A stretch of DNA of 64,000 nt from Demequina zhanjiangensis (GTDB taxonomy: Bacteria; Actinomycetota; Actinomycetes; Actinomycetales; Demequinaceae), in the NCBI RefSeq assembly GCF_030418315.1, contig NZ_JAUHPV010000007.1, positions 62,001-126,000 on the forward strand, in the 5' to 3' direction. Every line of letters begins with the position of its first letter. The first letter of the stretch is position 1. The position numbers and the translations under genes are program-made. A model generated the notes under the pieces. It searched no databases and was not told the origin of the DNA. It saw only the letters and a list, made by a program, of their open reading frames with translations. Shown piece by piece: positions 1-9,447 of the stretch.

Positions 1-1
1 G

Positions 2-85
2 CCGGGGGACACCGTGCTGGTGAAGGCTTCGCAGGGCTCCGGCCTGTGGAGGCTCGCCGACGACCTTCTGGAGGAGAGTGCATGA
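2..85 (+). CDS. murF: MurF C-terminal end (partial)
   Basis: Only the last 27 codons are inside the window; the gene enters from the left edge. The frame reads PGDTVLVKASQGSGLWRLAD and ends in TGA at 83-85. This matches the usual C-terminus of UDP-MurNAc-tripeptide:D-Ala-D-Ala ligase (a G-D-V-L-V-K-A-S segment followed by a helix). Its stop overlaps the ATG of mraY (ATGA), the normal murF-mraY junction. The identification rests on this short tail plus gene order. Confidence 0.85.
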   Translation, partial: PGDTVLVKASQGSGLWRLADDLLEESA

Positions 86-1167
86 GGGCGGTAGTCGCCG
101 CAGGCGGGCTCGCGCTGCTGGTATCCCTCCTGGGGACGCCGCTGTTCATCCGCTACCTGACCAGACGCGCGTACGGGCAGTTCATCCGTCAGGACGGACC
201 TGCCTCGCACCATGTGAAGCGCGGTACGCCCACCATGGGTGGCGTCGTCATCATCCTCGCGACGCTGCTGGGCTGGCTCGGCGGCAACGCCTTCATCGGG
301 CGCGCGCCTGACGCCTCCTCGATGCTGGTCGTGTTCCTCCTGGTGGGCCTCGGCTTCGTCGGCTTCCTGGACGACGCGATCAAGATCTCGCAGGAGCGCT
401 CGCTCGGTCTGCGCGCCAGGTGGAAGATCCTGGGCCAGGGCGTCGTCGGCATCGCCTTCGCCGTCATGGTGCTCCAGTTCCCCAACGCCCAGGGGATCAC
501 GCCTGCCTCGACCGCGATCTCCTTCCTGCGCGACACATCGATCGACCTGGCGATCCTGGGTCCCGCCCTGTCGGTCATCGCCTTCGTCATCTGGGCGAAC
601 TTCCTCATCACCGCCTGGTCGAACGCGGTGAACCTCACCGACGGTCTCGACGGACTTGCGACCGGCGCGTCCCTGATCTTCTTCGGCTCGTACGTGATCG
701 TCGCGATCTGGCAGCTCCAGCAGAACTGCCGCCTCAGCGATGACAGCACGCTCTGCTACGAGGTACGCGACCCGCTAGACCTCGCGATCCTCGCCTCGGC
801 CATCGCGGGCGCCTGCTTCGGCTTCCTGTGGTGGAACACCTCGCCTGCACGCATCTTCATGGGCGACACCGGCTCGCTCGCGCTGGGTGGCGCGATCGCG
901 GGCATCACGATCGTCTCGCGGACCGAGTTCCTGGGCCTCATCATCGGCGGGCTCTTCGTCATCGTGGTCCTCTCGTCCGTGCTGCAGATCGGCTGGTTCA
1001 AGATCAGCGGAGGCAAACGCATCTTCAAGATGGCGCCGCTCCACCACCACTTCGAGCTGATGGGGTGGAACGAGGTCACGATCGTGGTCAGGTTCTGGAT
1101 CATCGCGGGCCTGTGCGCCGCGATCGGCGTGGGCATCTTCTACGCCGAATGGGTGGCGAGCCTGTGA
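82..1167 (+). CDS. mraY: Phospho-N-acetylmuramoyl-pentapeptide-transferase MraY
   Basis: Transfers phospho-MurNAc-pentapeptide to undecaprenyl phosphate, making lipid I at the inner face of the membrane. The 361-residue polytopic protein shows HHVKRGTPTMGG (about residues 43-54), the DDAIK acidic pair (about 97-101), NLTDGLDGLA (about 184), MGDTGSLALGG (about 260) and the C-terminal PLHHHFE (about 319). All are MraY family signatures. I chose the ATG at 82 over the in-frame GTG at 46 because it overlaps the murF stop and follows GGAGGAGAG. Part of the dcw operon; murD overlaps its 3' end by 4 bases. Confidence 0.97.
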   Translation: MRAVVAAGGLALLVSLLGTPLFIRYLTRRAYGQFIRQDGPASHHVKRGTPTMGGVVIILATLLGWLGGNAFIGRAPDASSMLVVFLLVGLGFVGFLDDAIKISQERSLGLRARWKILGQGVVGIAFAVMVLQFPNAQGITPASTAISFLRDTSIDLAILGPALSVIAFVIWANFLITAWSNAVNLTDGLDGLATGASLIFFGSYVIVAIWQLQQNCRLSDDSTLCYEVRDPLDLAILASAIAGACFGFLWWNTSPARIFMGDTGSLALGGAIAGITIVSRTEFLGLIIGGLFVIVVLSSVLQIGWFKISGGKRIFKMAPLHHHFELMGWNEVTIVVRFWIIAGLCAAIGVGIFYAEWVASL

Positions 1168-2525
1168 GCATCGCCGGCCTGAGGGTGCTGATCCTCGGCG
1201 TCGGCGTCGCGGGGACGTCGGCGTTGCGCGCGTGCCGTGAGGACGGCGCCCACGCGGTGACGGTCGATGCGAACGGCAAGGCCGATCACCGCGACGTATC
1301 CGAGCTGGATCTCGCCGAGTTCGACGTCGTGATGGCCTCCGCCGCCTTCGCGCCGCACTCGTCGGCGATCGTGGCCTGCCAGGAGGCGGGCCTGCCGATC
1401 TGGTCCGAGATGGAGTTCGCCTGGCGAGTGCGCAGGGAGGGCGTCCCGTGGGTGCTGGTGACCGGCACGAACGGCAAGACCACCACCACGCAGATGGTGG
1501 GCGCGATCGCCGAGGCCGGCGGCATGGATGTGGCCGTGTGCGGCAACATGGGCATCCCCGTGATCACCGCAGGACGCGAGGAGCACGACCTCGTCGCCGT
1601 GGAGATCGCCAGCCTCCAGCTCCACTTCACGGAGACGCTCTCGCCGCACGCGGCGGTGTGCCTCAACGCCGACGACGACCACACCGACTGGCACGGCACC
1701 CTCGAGGCGTACCGGGAGGCGAAGGCCCGCGTGTACCGCCACGTGCAGGTCGCATGCGTCTATCCCGCGGCCGACGCGCTCGTGGAGTCGATGGTCGAGG
1801 AGGCCGAGGTCGTCGAGGGGTGCCGCGCAGTGGGCGTCGCGCTCGGATCGCCTGCGCCCTCCCAGCTCGGGGTCGTCGAGGGCATCCTCGCCGATCGTGC
1901 CTTCGTGGCCGACCGACGCCGCGAGGCGGCGGAGCTGGGGCACGTCTCCGACCTCGCGCACCTCGTCGCCGGCAGCGTGCCGCCGTACCTCGTGACCAAC
2001 GCACTCGCAGCAGCGGCGCTCGCGCGTGCCGTCGGCGTCGCACCCGAGGCCGTCGGCGAGGGGCTTCGCGGATTCGCGCTCGACAAGCATCGGACGGCGT
2101 TCGTGCGAGAGATCGACGGGGTCTCGTATGTGGACGACTCGAAGGCGACCAACGCGCATGCCGCGATCGCCGCGTTCGGAGGCATGGCCCAGGGAAGCGT
2201 CGTCTGGATCGCCGGAGGACAGCCGAAGGGCCAGGAGTTCTCGGCGCTCGTCCAGGCCGTGCGCGACCGCGTCAAGGCGGTGGTCCTGATCGGTGAGGAT
2301 CCCGCACCGCTCCTGAGCGCCCTCCAGGGACACGCGCCCGATATACCCGTGACCCGCGTGGAGCCGGGGGACACTGTGATGGCGAGGGCTGTCGCATCGG
2401 CCCGGTCGCTCGCCGTCGCGGGGGACACGGTGCTGCTGTCTCCGGCGTGCGCATCGTTCGACCAGTTCGCCAGCTACGCAGACCGAGGAGAAGCCTTCGC
2501 CGAGCAGGCGAGGTCACTGGAATAG
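1164..2525 (+). CDS. murD: UDP-N-acetylmuramoyl-L-alanine--D-glutamate ligase MurD
   Basis: Cytoplasmic Mur ligase adding D-glutamate to UDP-MurNAc-L-Ala. The 453-residue product has an N-terminal Rossmann-like UDP-binding domain (VLILGVGVAGTSALRA), the ATP-binding loop GTNGKTTTTQ (about residues 101-110), and a C-terminal domain with DDSKATNAHAA and a serine-rich LLSPACASFDQF segment, all typical of MurD. The GTG start at 1164 overlaps the mraY stop (GTGA). The reading frame stays open upstream to 828, but those codons are the mraY 3' end read in another frame. Confidence 0.96.
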   Translation: MSIAGLRVLILGVGVAGTSALRACREDGAHAVTVDANGKADHRDVSELDLAEFDVVMASAAFAPHSSAIVACQEAGLPIWSEMEFAWRVRREGVPWVLVTGTNGKTTTTQMVGAIAEAGGMDVAVCGNMGIPVITAGREEHDLVAVEIASLQLHFTETLSPHAAVCLNADDDHTDWHGTLEAYREAKARVYRHVQVACVYPAADALVESMVEEAEVVEGCRAVGVALGSPAPSQLGVVEGILADRAFVADRRREAAELGHVSDLAHLVAGSVPPYLVTNALAAAALARAVGVAPEAVGEGLRGFALDKHRTAFVREIDGVSYVDDSKATNAHAAIAAFGGMAQGSVVWIAGGQPKGQEFSALVQAVRDRVKAVVLIGEDPAPLLSALQGHAPDIPVTRVEPGDTVMARAVASARSLAVAGDTVLLSPACASFDQFASYADRGEAFAEQARSLE

Positions 2526-2551
2526 GCGCCCGGCGCCGAGGGGAGGTGGAT

Positions 2552-3763
2552 GTGACCCAGACGGCAGGCCGTCGCAAGGCCGCACCCGCGCCCCAGGGAT
2601 CCCCGGTCACCACCTACTACCTGTTGGCGGCAGCGACCACGATCCTCATCCTCATCGGACTCGCGGTCGTGCTGTCGAGCTCCTCGATCGCGTCGATCCG
2701 CTCGACCGGCGGCAACCCCTGGGCCCTGTTCCTCGTCCAGTTCGCCGCGCTCGTGGTGGGCCTCGCGGCGCTCATCCTCGGATCGCGGATGCCGATCAAG
2801 TGGTGGAAGCGCATGACGCCGCTCGCTTTCTACGGATCGCTCGTGCTGCTCGTCATGGTCGCGCTCGCAGGAGTCGCGGTGGGCGGAAACAGGAACTGGA
2901 TCCGCATCGCAGGCTTCTCGCTGCAGCCCTCCGAGCTCGCGAAGCTGGGGCTCGCGCTGTTCCTCGGGCTCGTGCTGTCACAGATGAGGCACCAGCTGAC
3001 CAGCCTCAAGGCGGCGCTCGTGCCCGGTGGCATCGCCGTGGCGGCGGTGCTGGGACTCGTGCTGCTCGGCCACGACATGGGCACCGCGATCGTCATCGCC
3101 ATGATCGCGGCGGGTGCGTACTGGGTGGCGGGCCTTCCCGCACGCTTCTTCGGGCTCGCGGGGATCGTCGGCGCGCTCGGCGCCGTCGTGCTGCTGTTCC
3201 AGGGCGAGTCGCGCACCGCGCGCATCAACGTGTGGCTCGCGGACACCTGCGATGCGCAGGCCGACTGCATGCAGCAGACGCAGGGCCTGTACTCGCTCGC
3301 CTCGGGCGGGCTGTGGGGGCTCGGGCCCGGTCAGAGCCGAGGCAAGTGGGGCTACCTGCCCGCCTCGGACAACGACTACATCTTCGCGATCGTCGGTGAG
3401 GAGTGGGGCCTGATCGGCACCCTGATGATCCTGATCGCCTTCGGCATGATCCTCGTCGCGGTGATGCGACTCGTGCACCGCCACCGCGACCCGTTCGTCC
3501 AGATCACCTCCGCGGCGCTCGGCGCATGGATCGTCGGGCAGGCGTTCATCAACATCGCGGTCGTGCTCGGACTCCTGCCGGTGTTCGGCGTGCCGCTCCC
3601 GCTCGTGTCCTCCGGCGGGTCCTCCCTCATCGCCTCGCTCGCCGCCCTGGGCGTGCTGATGGCCTTCGCTCGCCGAGAACCCGGCGCCCAGGAGGCGTTC
3701 GCCGCCCGACCGTCCATGATCAAGCGCTCCATCGCAGTCGTCTCAAGGGGGCGTCGTGGGTGA
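2552..3763 (+). CDS. ftsW: SEDS peptidoglycan glycosyltransferase FtsW
   Basis: Division-specific lipid II polymerase of the SEDS family, integral to the membrane at the septum. The 403 residues contain about ten hydrophobic segments, the NRNWIRIAGFSLQPSELAKL block (following transmembrane segment 3), the extracellular DNDYIFAIVGEEWGLIG block, and PLPLVSSGGSSL near residue 353. I chose the GTG at 2552 because GGAGG lies 5 bases upstream. The N-terminus (TQTAGRRKAAPAPQ) is a basic cytoplasmic tail. It lies between murD and murG and overlaps murG by 8 bases. Confidence 0.95.
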   Translation: MTQTAGRRKAAPAPQGSPVTTYYLLAAATTILILIGLAVVLSSSSIASIRSTGGNPWALFLVQFAALVVGLAALILGSRMPIKWWKRMTPLAFYGSLVLLVMVALAGVAVGGNRNWIRIAGFSLQPSELAKLGLALFLGLVLSQMRHQLTSLKAALVPGGIAVAAVLGLVLLGHDMGTAIVIAMIAAGAYWVAGLPARFFGLAGIVGALGAVVLLFQGESRTARINVWLADTCDAQADCMQQTQGLYSLASGGLWGLGPGQSRGKWGYLPASDNDYIFAIVGEEWGLIGTLMILIAFGMILVAVMRLVHRHRDPFVQITSAALGAWIVGQAFINIAVVLGLLPVFGVPLPLVSSGGSSLIASLAALGVLMAFARREPGAQEAFAARPSMIKRSIAVVSRGRRG

Positions 3764-4889
3764 ACCCCTCCTGCTGGCCGGCGGTGGTACCGCCGGCCAC
3801 GTCAATCCGCTGCTCGCCACCGCGGCCGAGCTGACCGCGCGAGGCCATGCGCCCGCGGCGCTCGGCACTGCCGAAGGCCTGGAGACGGACCTGGTGCCCC
3901 GCGCGGGGCTCGAGCTCTTCACCGTGCCGAAGGTGCCGATGCCTCGACGCCCCTCGGGCGACCTTCTGCGCCTGCCGGCGAACCTCAAGCGCGCCGTCGA
4001 CGCGGCGTCGGACGCGATCGACGCGATCGGCGCGAAGGCTGTCATCGGCTTCGGCGGATACGCCTCGACGCCCGCCTACCTGGCGGCGCGACGCAAGCGC
4101 CTGCCGGTCGTGGTCCACGAGGGCAACATGCGTCCCGGCCTCGCGAACAGGCTCGGAGCGCGCTGGGCGGCCGCGGTCGCGACCACGTTCCCCGGGACCC
4201 CGCTCAAGGGTGCCGTGGTGACGGGCCTGCCGCTGCGCGCCGAGATCGGTGAGCTCGCGGAGCGGCTGGCGCACGACGACTCGCGGGCCGAGGCGCAGGC
4301 GCTCGCACGCATGAAGCTGGGCTGGGCTCCGGAGACGCCCGTCCTGCTCGTGACAGGCGGCTCCTCGGGAGCGGCGAGCCTCAACACGGCGACGGCCGGC
4401 GCCGCGGCCAGGCTGACGGCGCACGGCGTCCACGTGATCCACCTGACCGGCAAGGGCAAGGCCGACGAGGCGCTGCGGGCGAAGGGCGACCTTCCTGCGG
4501 CGCATCGCGGCATGTACGTGGTGGAGGAGTATGCGCACGACATGGCGTCGATGCTCTCGGCAGCCGGCGCAGTCGTGGCGCGCTCCGGCGCGGGCATGGT
4601 CTGCGAGCTGACCGCGCTCGGCATCCCCGCGCTGTACGTCCCGCTCCCGCACGGCAACGGCGAGCAGGGCCTGAATGCCGGCCCCGCCGTCGACGCGGGC
4701 GCGGCGACCATGATCCGGGACGAGGACCTGAACCCGGCGTCGATCGAGATGGCGGCGGAGCGGATGCTGCTTGACCGCGAGGCGCCAGCGCGCATGCGAG
4801 TCGCGGCGCGACGCGTGGGCATCGCGAACGGCTCCGCGAGGCTTGCGGACCTGGTGGAGCACCAGCTGACAGGAGAGGAGCAGCCGTGA
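3756..4889 (+). CDS. murG: Lipid II synthase MurG
   Basis: Membrane-associated GT-B glycosyltransferase adding GlcNAc from UDP-GlcNAc to lipid I. The 377-residue protein begins with the GGGTAGHVNP loop (residues 9-18), the lipid-facing glycine-rich motif. It carries GFGGYAS and HEGNMRPGLANR, a second domain beginning with VLLVTGGSSGAASLN, and the donor-binding SGAGMVCELTALGIPALYVP at about residue 275. GTG start overlapping ftsW; the stop overlaps the GTG of murC (GTGA). Length and motif order are ordinary for the family. Confidence 0.96.
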   Translation: MGEPLLLAGGGTAGHVNPLLATAAELTARGHAPAALGTAEGLETDLVPRAGLELFTVPKVPMPRRPSGDLLRLPANLKRAVDAASDAIDAIGAKAVIGFGGYASTPAYLAARRKRLPVVVHEGNMRPGLANRLGARWAAAVATTFPGTPLKGAVVTGLPLRAEIGELAERLAHDDSRAEAQALARMKLGWAPETPVLLVTGGSSGAASLNTATAGAAARLTAHGVHVIHLTGKGKADEALRAKGDLPAAHRGMYVVEEYAHDMASMLSAAGAVVARSGAGMVCELTALGIPALYVPLPHGNGEQGLNAGPAVDAGAATMIRDEDLNPASIEMAAERMLLDREAPARMRVAARRVGIANGSARLADLVEHQLTGEEQP

Positions 4890-6253
4890 CGGACCGCATC
4901 CACTTCATCGGCGTCGGCGGGTCGGGCATGTCCGCCGTGGCGCGGCTGACCGCCGCAACGGGCGTGGACGTCTCAGGCTCCGACGCCAAGGAGAGCGCCT
5001 ACTTCCTGGCGCTGAAGGCGGCAGGCATGGATGTGCGCATCGGCCACGACCCCGCGCTCGTCGAGGGCGCGGCTGCCGTGGTGATCTCGACCGCGGTGCG
5101 CGACTCGAATGTGGAGCTGATGCGCGCCCGAGAGCTGGGGATCCCGGTCGTGCACCGGTCGGAGGCGCTCGCGCGAGCGCTCGACGGGCAGAGGCTCGTC
5201 TCGGTCGCGGGCTCGCACGGGAAGACCACCACCTCAGCCCTGACGGCGCACCTCCTGCATGCGTGCGGGATCGACGCGAGCTATGCGGTGGGCGCACGGG
5301 TGCTGGGCATCGAAGGTGCGGTCGCCGGTGGCTACGCGGGCGCGAGCGGGATCGGGGTGGTCGAGGCCGACGAGTCGGATGGCTCGTTCCTCCGGTACCG
5401 CACCGAGGCCGCGGTGATCCTGAACATCGAGCCCGATCATCTGGACCACCACGGCACCGTGGAGGCCCTTCATCAGGCGTTCGAGGACTTCGCCCGGGGC
5501 GCGGAGCTCCTGGTGGCGTGCGTGGACGACCCTGTGGTCAGAGGCATCGCGGATCGGCTGCGGGCCGAGGGCCGCACTGTCGTCGGCTACGGCGTCGCGG
5601 ATGATGCGGATGTGAAGGTGACCGCCGACGCGCTCGTGCGCGAGGGCGTCGCGTTCCCGATCGCCCCTGCGCTGCCTGGAATGCATCAGCGGCTCAACGC
5701 GGCCGCGGCGTGGGCATGCGCCGTGCACATGGGCGCGGATCCGTCGCGGGCCGCTGCGGCGGTGTCGACCTTCGGAGGCACGGGACGACGTTTCGAGCAG
5801 CGCGGCGAGGTGGACGGCATCCGCGTGGTCGATGACTACGCGCATCATCCGACCGAGGTCGCGGCGATGCTTGCGGGAGCGCGCAGCGCGGGAGCCGGGC
5901 ACCTCGTGGTGCTCTTCCAGCCTGCCCTCTTCACGCGCACGCAGCTGCACGCCGAGGGGTTCGGCAGGGCGCTGTCCGTCGCGGACGCGGACGTGGTCCT
6001 GACCGAGGTGCACGGCGACCGTGAGGACCCGATCCCGGGGGTGTCCTCCCAGCTGATCGCTGACGCGACCTCGATGCCAGAGAGCTCGACGCTGCACCTG
6101 GTTCCCGACCTCGCCGACGCGGCGGCCGAGGCTGCGCGTCTCGCGCGTCCTGGTGACCTGGTGCTCACGGTCGGGTCCGGACCCGTGACCCAGGCCGCTG
6201 GCTGGATCCTCGACGCGCTGCGGAAGGGCGAGGGCGGTCTCGCACATGCCTGA
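4886..6253 (+). CDS. murC: UDP-N-acetylmuramate--L-alanine ligase MurC
   Basis: First Mur ligase, adding L-alanine to UDP-MurNAc. The 455 residues show the N-terminal HFIGVGGSGMSAVARL nucleotide loop, the ATP-binding VAGSHGKTTTSALTAH near residue 108, the NIEPDHLDHHG block and the VDDYAHHPTEVAAML signature of MurC. GTG start within the end of murG. Its 3' end overlaps ftsQ by 8 bases, so murG-murC-ftsQ are likely translationally coupled. Confidence 0.96.
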   Translation: MTDRIHFIGVGGSGMSAVARLTAATGVDVSGSDAKESAYFLALKAAGMDVRIGHDPALVEGAAAVVISTAVRDSNVELMRARELGIPVVHRSEALARALDGQRLVSVAGSHGKTTTSALTAHLLHACGIDASYAVGARVLGIEGAVAGGYAGASGIGVVEADESDGSFLRYRTEAAVILNIEPDHLDHHGTVEALHQAFEDFARGAELLVACVDDPVVRGIADRLRAEGRTVVGYGVADDADVKVTADALVREGVAFPIAPALPGMHQRLNAAAAWACAVHMGADPSRAAAAVSTFGGTGRRFEQRGEVDGIRVVDDYAHHPTEVAAMLAGARSAGAGHLVVLFQPALFTRTQLHAEGFGRALSVADADVVLTEVHGDREDPIPGVSSQLIADATSMPESSTLHLVPDLADAAAEAARLARPGDLVLTVGSGPVTQAAGWILDALRKGEGGLAHA

Positions 6254-7322
6254 GCGGCCCTCGGTCCCGCCTCGTCCGTCAGCGGCGAAGGGGCGCCCGC
6301 CGGCCCCTGGCGCCCGGCGGCCTGGAGCGACGCCGGCGAGCGTCGCCCCGCGGGAGGTGCGCGGACGTGGGCCCGAGGCGGAGCGTGGAGGAGCTCGCAC
6401 GGCGGTCACCTCCTCCGAGGCGCGGACAGGGGAGAGGCGTGGGGGCGCCGTCGAGACGACGGACGCTTCGAAGGTGGACGAGGCCGAGTCCGTCGCGACG
6501 CGCCCGGAGGCCACGGTGGAGCCTGCGGTCGATCCGTCGGTGTGGCATCGCACCGAGGCGAAGGCCGCTGATCGGGTGACCCTGCGGATGCAGGAGCGTC
6601 TCGCGGAGAAGCGCTCGGTCGAGCGCCGGCGGCTGTGGCGTCGGTGGGGCACGCGCGGGGCGATCGCCGCGGCGGGGCTGCTCGTGCTGTGGGCGGTGGC
6701 GATGTCGCCGCTGCTGCGGTTCGATGCGGGTGAGGCGGAGATCTCTGGCCTCGGCACCTACGTCGACCCTGCTGCGGTGGATGCCGTGGTGGCGGAGCAC
6801 GAGGGCGAATCGCTCGTGCTGCTCGACGTGAGCGGGCTCGTGGACGGTTTGAAGGAGATCTCCGGCGTGGCCGATGCGCGGGTGGAGCGGCTGTGGCCGT
6901 CGACGCTTCGCATCTCCCTCGTGACGCGTGAGCCGGTGGCGGCCGTGCCGCAGGCGGACGAGGGCTTCGCGATCGTCGATGACGAGGCGGTGACGGTGGG
7001 GATCGTCGAGGAGGCGCCGGACGCGCTTCCCGTGGTGACCGTCCCGTTGGGGGAGGACGGCGAGGCGGTGCTGCAGGCGGTGCTGGGCGTGATCGACGAG
7101 CTTCCCGTGGAGCTGCGCGCCGAGGTCGAGGGGATCGAGGCGAGGACGGCCGATTCGGTGAGCTTCACGCTTCGAGATGGGCCGCTGGTCGAGTGGGGCG
7201 GTGTGGAGGACTCTGCGACGAAGGCGCAGGTGCTCGCGGTGCTTCTCGACTCGAGCGAGGCCTCGTCCGCAGACGTGATCGACGTGTCGGCGCCCACGTT
7301 GCCGATCACGCGGTCGAACTGA
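6246..7322 (+). CDS. ftsQ: Cell division protein FtsQ (POTRA domain)
   Basis: Single-pass divisome protein. The 358 residues start with about 135 residues of low-complexity, Pro/Arg/Glu-rich cytoplasmic region, longer than in many homologues. A transmembrane helix follows (GAIAAAGLLVLWAVAMSPLL, about 138-157), then a POTRA domain (EISGLGTYVDPAAVDAVV, VDGLKEISGVADARVERLWP) and the FtsQ beta domain (LRISLVTREPVAAV). Position between murC and ftsZ supports the assignment. An overlapping ATG at 6246 is taken as start; later starts inside the disordered tail cannot be excluded. Confidence 0.92.
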   Translation: MPERPSVPPRPSAAKGRPPAPGARRPGATPASVAPREVRGRGPEAERGGARTAVTSSEARTGERRGGAVETTDASKVDEAESVATRPEATVEPAVDPSVWHRTEAKAADRVTLRMQERLAEKRSVERRRLWRRWGTRGAIAAAGLLVLWAVAMSPLLRFDAGEAEISGLGTYVDPAAVDAVVAEHEGESLVLLDVSGLVDGLKEISGVADARVERLWPSTLRISLVTREPVAAVPQADEGFAIVDDEAVTVGIVEEAPDALPVVTVPLGEDGEAVLQAVLGVIDELPVELRAEVEGIEARTADSVSFTLRDGPLVEWGGVEDSATKAQVLAVLLDSSEASSADVIDVSAPTLPITRSN

Positions 7323-7410
7323 CAAGCCGGATCGGTGGAGAGCCGATCGGCGCGACACGCGTGTCGCCTACGGTCGTGATGACGCGTGGGGACGTACCTT
7401 CGACGTGGAT

Positions 7411-7446
7411 CAACTTGACATAACTATAACCCTCAAGTTGAAGGTT
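7411..7446. promoter_or_regulatory. Nested inverted repeats upstream of ftsZ
   Basis: In the 144-base ftsQ-ftsZ gap the AT-rich patch at 7411-7451 stands out. CAACTTGA (7411-7418) and TCAAGTTG (7433-7440) are perfect inverted repeats, the first overlapping a TTGACA (7415-7420). AACCCTCAA and TTGAAGGTT (7428-7446) form a 19-bp palindrome with one mismatched pair around a central G. The ribosome-binding site GGGGAGG (7454-7460) follows. The patch could be an ftsZ promoter with an overlapping operator; I cannot place a convincing -10 box. Confidence 0.5.
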
Positions 7447-7466
7447 AATGTTTAGGGGAGGCACCC

Positions 7467-8633
7467 ATGGCCGCACCGCAGAACTACATCACCAACATCA
7501 AGGTCGTCGGAGTCGGCGGAGGTGGCGTCAACGCCGTCAACCGCATGATCGACGTCGGCCTCAAGGGTGCAGAGTTCATCGCGATCAACACCGACGCTCA
7601 GGCGCTGCTCATGTCCGATGCGGACGTGAAGCTCGACATCGGGCGAGAGCTCACGCGCGGCCTCGGCGCCGGCGCCGACCCTGAGGTCGGACGCCAGGCC
7701 GCCGAGGACCACGAGGACGAGATCACCGAGGCGCTCAAGGGCGCCGACATGGTCTTCGTGACCGCAGGCGAGGGCGGCGGCACCGGCACCGGCGGCGCGC
7801 CCGTCGTCGCCAAGATCGCCCGCAACCTGGGCGCGCTCACCGTCGGCGTCGTCACGCGCCCCTTCGGCTTCGAGGGCCGACGCCGCGCCGACCAGGCGGA
7901 GAACGGCATCATGTCGCTCCGTCAGGAGGTCGACACCCTCATCGTCATCCCGAACGACCGACTGCTCGACATCTCTGACGCGCAGCTGAGCGTCCTGGGT
8001 GCGTTCGCGGCGGCCGACCAGGTCCTCCAGGGCGGCGTCCAGGGCATCACCGACCTCATCACGACCCCCGGTCTGATCAACGTCGACTTCAACGACGTGA
8101 AGTCCGTCATGCAGGGGGCGGGCACCGCCCTCATGGGCGTCGCCTCCGCGCGCGGCGACAACAGGGCGCTCGAGGCCGCCGAGGGCGCGATCTCCTCGCC
8201 GCTGCTCGAGGCCTCGATCGAGGGCGCGCACGGCGTGCTGCTGTCGATCTCGGGTGGTTCGAACCTCGGCATCAAGGAGGTCGAGTCCGCCGCCCGCCTG
8301 GTGCGTGAGGCCGCCCACGCCGAGGCGAACATCATCTTCGGCACGGTGATCGACGACTCGCTCGGCGACGAGCTGCGCATCACCGTGATCGCGGCGGGCT
8401 TCGACGGCGGAGCCCCGCCGTTCCGCCAGCATGACAACGCGCTCGGAGGCTTCGAAGGGTCCGTCCCGGCCCCCGCAGCCGTCGCCGCGGAGCCGGTGTC
8501 GGCGCCTGTCGAGGTCCCGGCCATCCCCACCGCCATCGACGCGGAGGAGGCCGAGCCCACGACCGACGCGATCGAGGTGAAGCCGAAGGTCGCCGCCGTC
8601 GACGAGCTCGACGTCCCCGACTTCCTGCGGTAG
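7467..8633 (+). CDS. ftsZ: Cell division GTPase FtsZ
   Basis: Tubulin-like GTPase forming the division ring. The 388-residue protein has [16 protein letters not shown] at the N-terminus, the GTP signature [13 protein letters not shown] (about residues 100-112), NDRLLDI and the T7-loop region. A Pro/Ala/Glu-rich linker leads to the C-terminal peptide [10 protein letters not shown], the FtsZ tail that in actinobacteria binds SepF. ATG at 7467 is preceded by GGGGAGG. There is no ftsA nearby, as usual in actinobacteria; sepF follows one gene downstream. Confidence 0.98.
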   Translation: MAAPQNYITNIKVVGVGGGGVNAVNRMIDVGLKGAEFIAINTDAQALLMSDADVKLDIGRELTRGLGAGADPEVGRQAAEDHEDEITEALKGADMVFVTAGEGGGTGTGGAPVVAKIARNLGALTVGVVTRPFGFEGRRRADQAENGIMSLRQEVDTLIVIPNDRLLDISDAQLSVLGAFAAADQVLQGGVQGITDLITTPGLINVDFNDVKSVMQGAGTALMGVASARGDNRALEAAEGAISSPLLEASIEGAHGVLLSISGGSNLGIKEVESAARLVREAAHAEANIIFGTVIDDSLGDELRITVIAAGFDGGAPPFRQHDNALGGFEGSVPAPAAVAAEPVSAPVEVPAIPTAIDAEEAEPTTDAIEVKPKVAAVDELDVPDFLR

Positions 8634-8639
8634 CCGCTG

Positions 8640-9404
8640 TTGCTCGACGCGGGCCTGCCCGTCAGAGCGTTCTTCACCGAGCGATCAGGCGGCACGTCCG
8701 TCGGCGACTTCGCGAGTCTGAACGTCGCGGGGCACGTGGGTGACTCTCCCGAGGCCGTCGCACGCAACCGCGCGCTCGTGTCGGAGCAGGCAGGCGCGCC
8801 TGTCACCTTCCTCGCGGCGGAGCACGGCGTCCGGGTCGCGAGGATCGATGCGCCCACGGACTCGCCGCCGGTCGCCGACATCCTGCTCACCACCACACCA
8901 GGCGTCGCCCTCGCGGCGATCGCCGCGGACTGCGTACCGTTCCTCCTTCACGACCCCATGACCGGCGCGGTGGCCGCCGTCCATGCAGGCCGTGAGGGGC
9001 TCTTCAAGGGAGCGGTCGACGCGGCCGTCGCGGCGATGCTCGACCTGCGTCCGTCGCGGGTCGGCACGGCGGGCATCTCCGCGGCCATCGGACCAGCGAT
9101 CTGCGGGAGCTGCTACGAGGTGCCCGCGGACATGCGGGCACGCGTGGGGGCGCGCCATCCCGTCGCTGTCTCGTCGACGCGCTGGGGAACGCCGTCGCTC
9201 GACATCCCGAGGGCCATCGAGACGCGCCTCGCCGAGCTCGGCATCGATCCGATCGTCAGGCACCGCGCCTGCACGCTCGAGGACGAGCGCTGGTTCTCCC
9301 ATCGACGCCACGCGCCCACGGGCCGCCACGCAGGGGTGATCGTGTGCGAGGGCCCGGTCGGCGTGTCGGTCCCGCCGCGCCGCGATTCGGAGACCTACCG
9401 TTGA
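8640..9404 (+). CDS. pgeF: Peptidoglycan editing factor / YfiH-family polyphenol oxidase fold protein
   Basis: YfiH/DUF152-family protein of 254 residues. Members have been described as purine nucleoside phosphorylases and, in E. coli, as PgeF, which prevents L-Ser mis-incorporation into UDP-MurNAc peptides. Visible family features are FTERSGGTS, NVAGHVGDSPEAVARNR, ADCVPFLL, HAGREGLFKGAVDAA, IGPAICGSCYEVP and RRHAPTGRHAG. The TTG at 8640, 6 bases after the ftsZ stop, has no clear ribosome-binding site, so the exact start is uncertain. The ftsZ-pgeF-sepF order is standard. Confidence 0.9.
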   Translation: MLDAGLPVRAFFTERSGGTSVGDFASLNVAGHVGDSPEAVARNRALVSEQAGAPVTFLAAEHGVRVARIDAPTDSPPVADILLTTTPGVALAAIAADCVPFLLHDPMTGAVAAVHAGREGLFKGAVDAAVAAMLDLRPSRVGTAGISAAIGPAICGSCYEVPADMRARVGARHPVAVSSTRWGTPSLDIPRAIETRLAELGIDPIVRHRACTLEDERWFSHRRHAPTGRHAGVIVCEGPVGVSVPPRRDSETYR

Positions 9405-9447
9405 CACCGATGAGCAAGGACCACCAGCAGGGGAGAGGGGCACGCCG

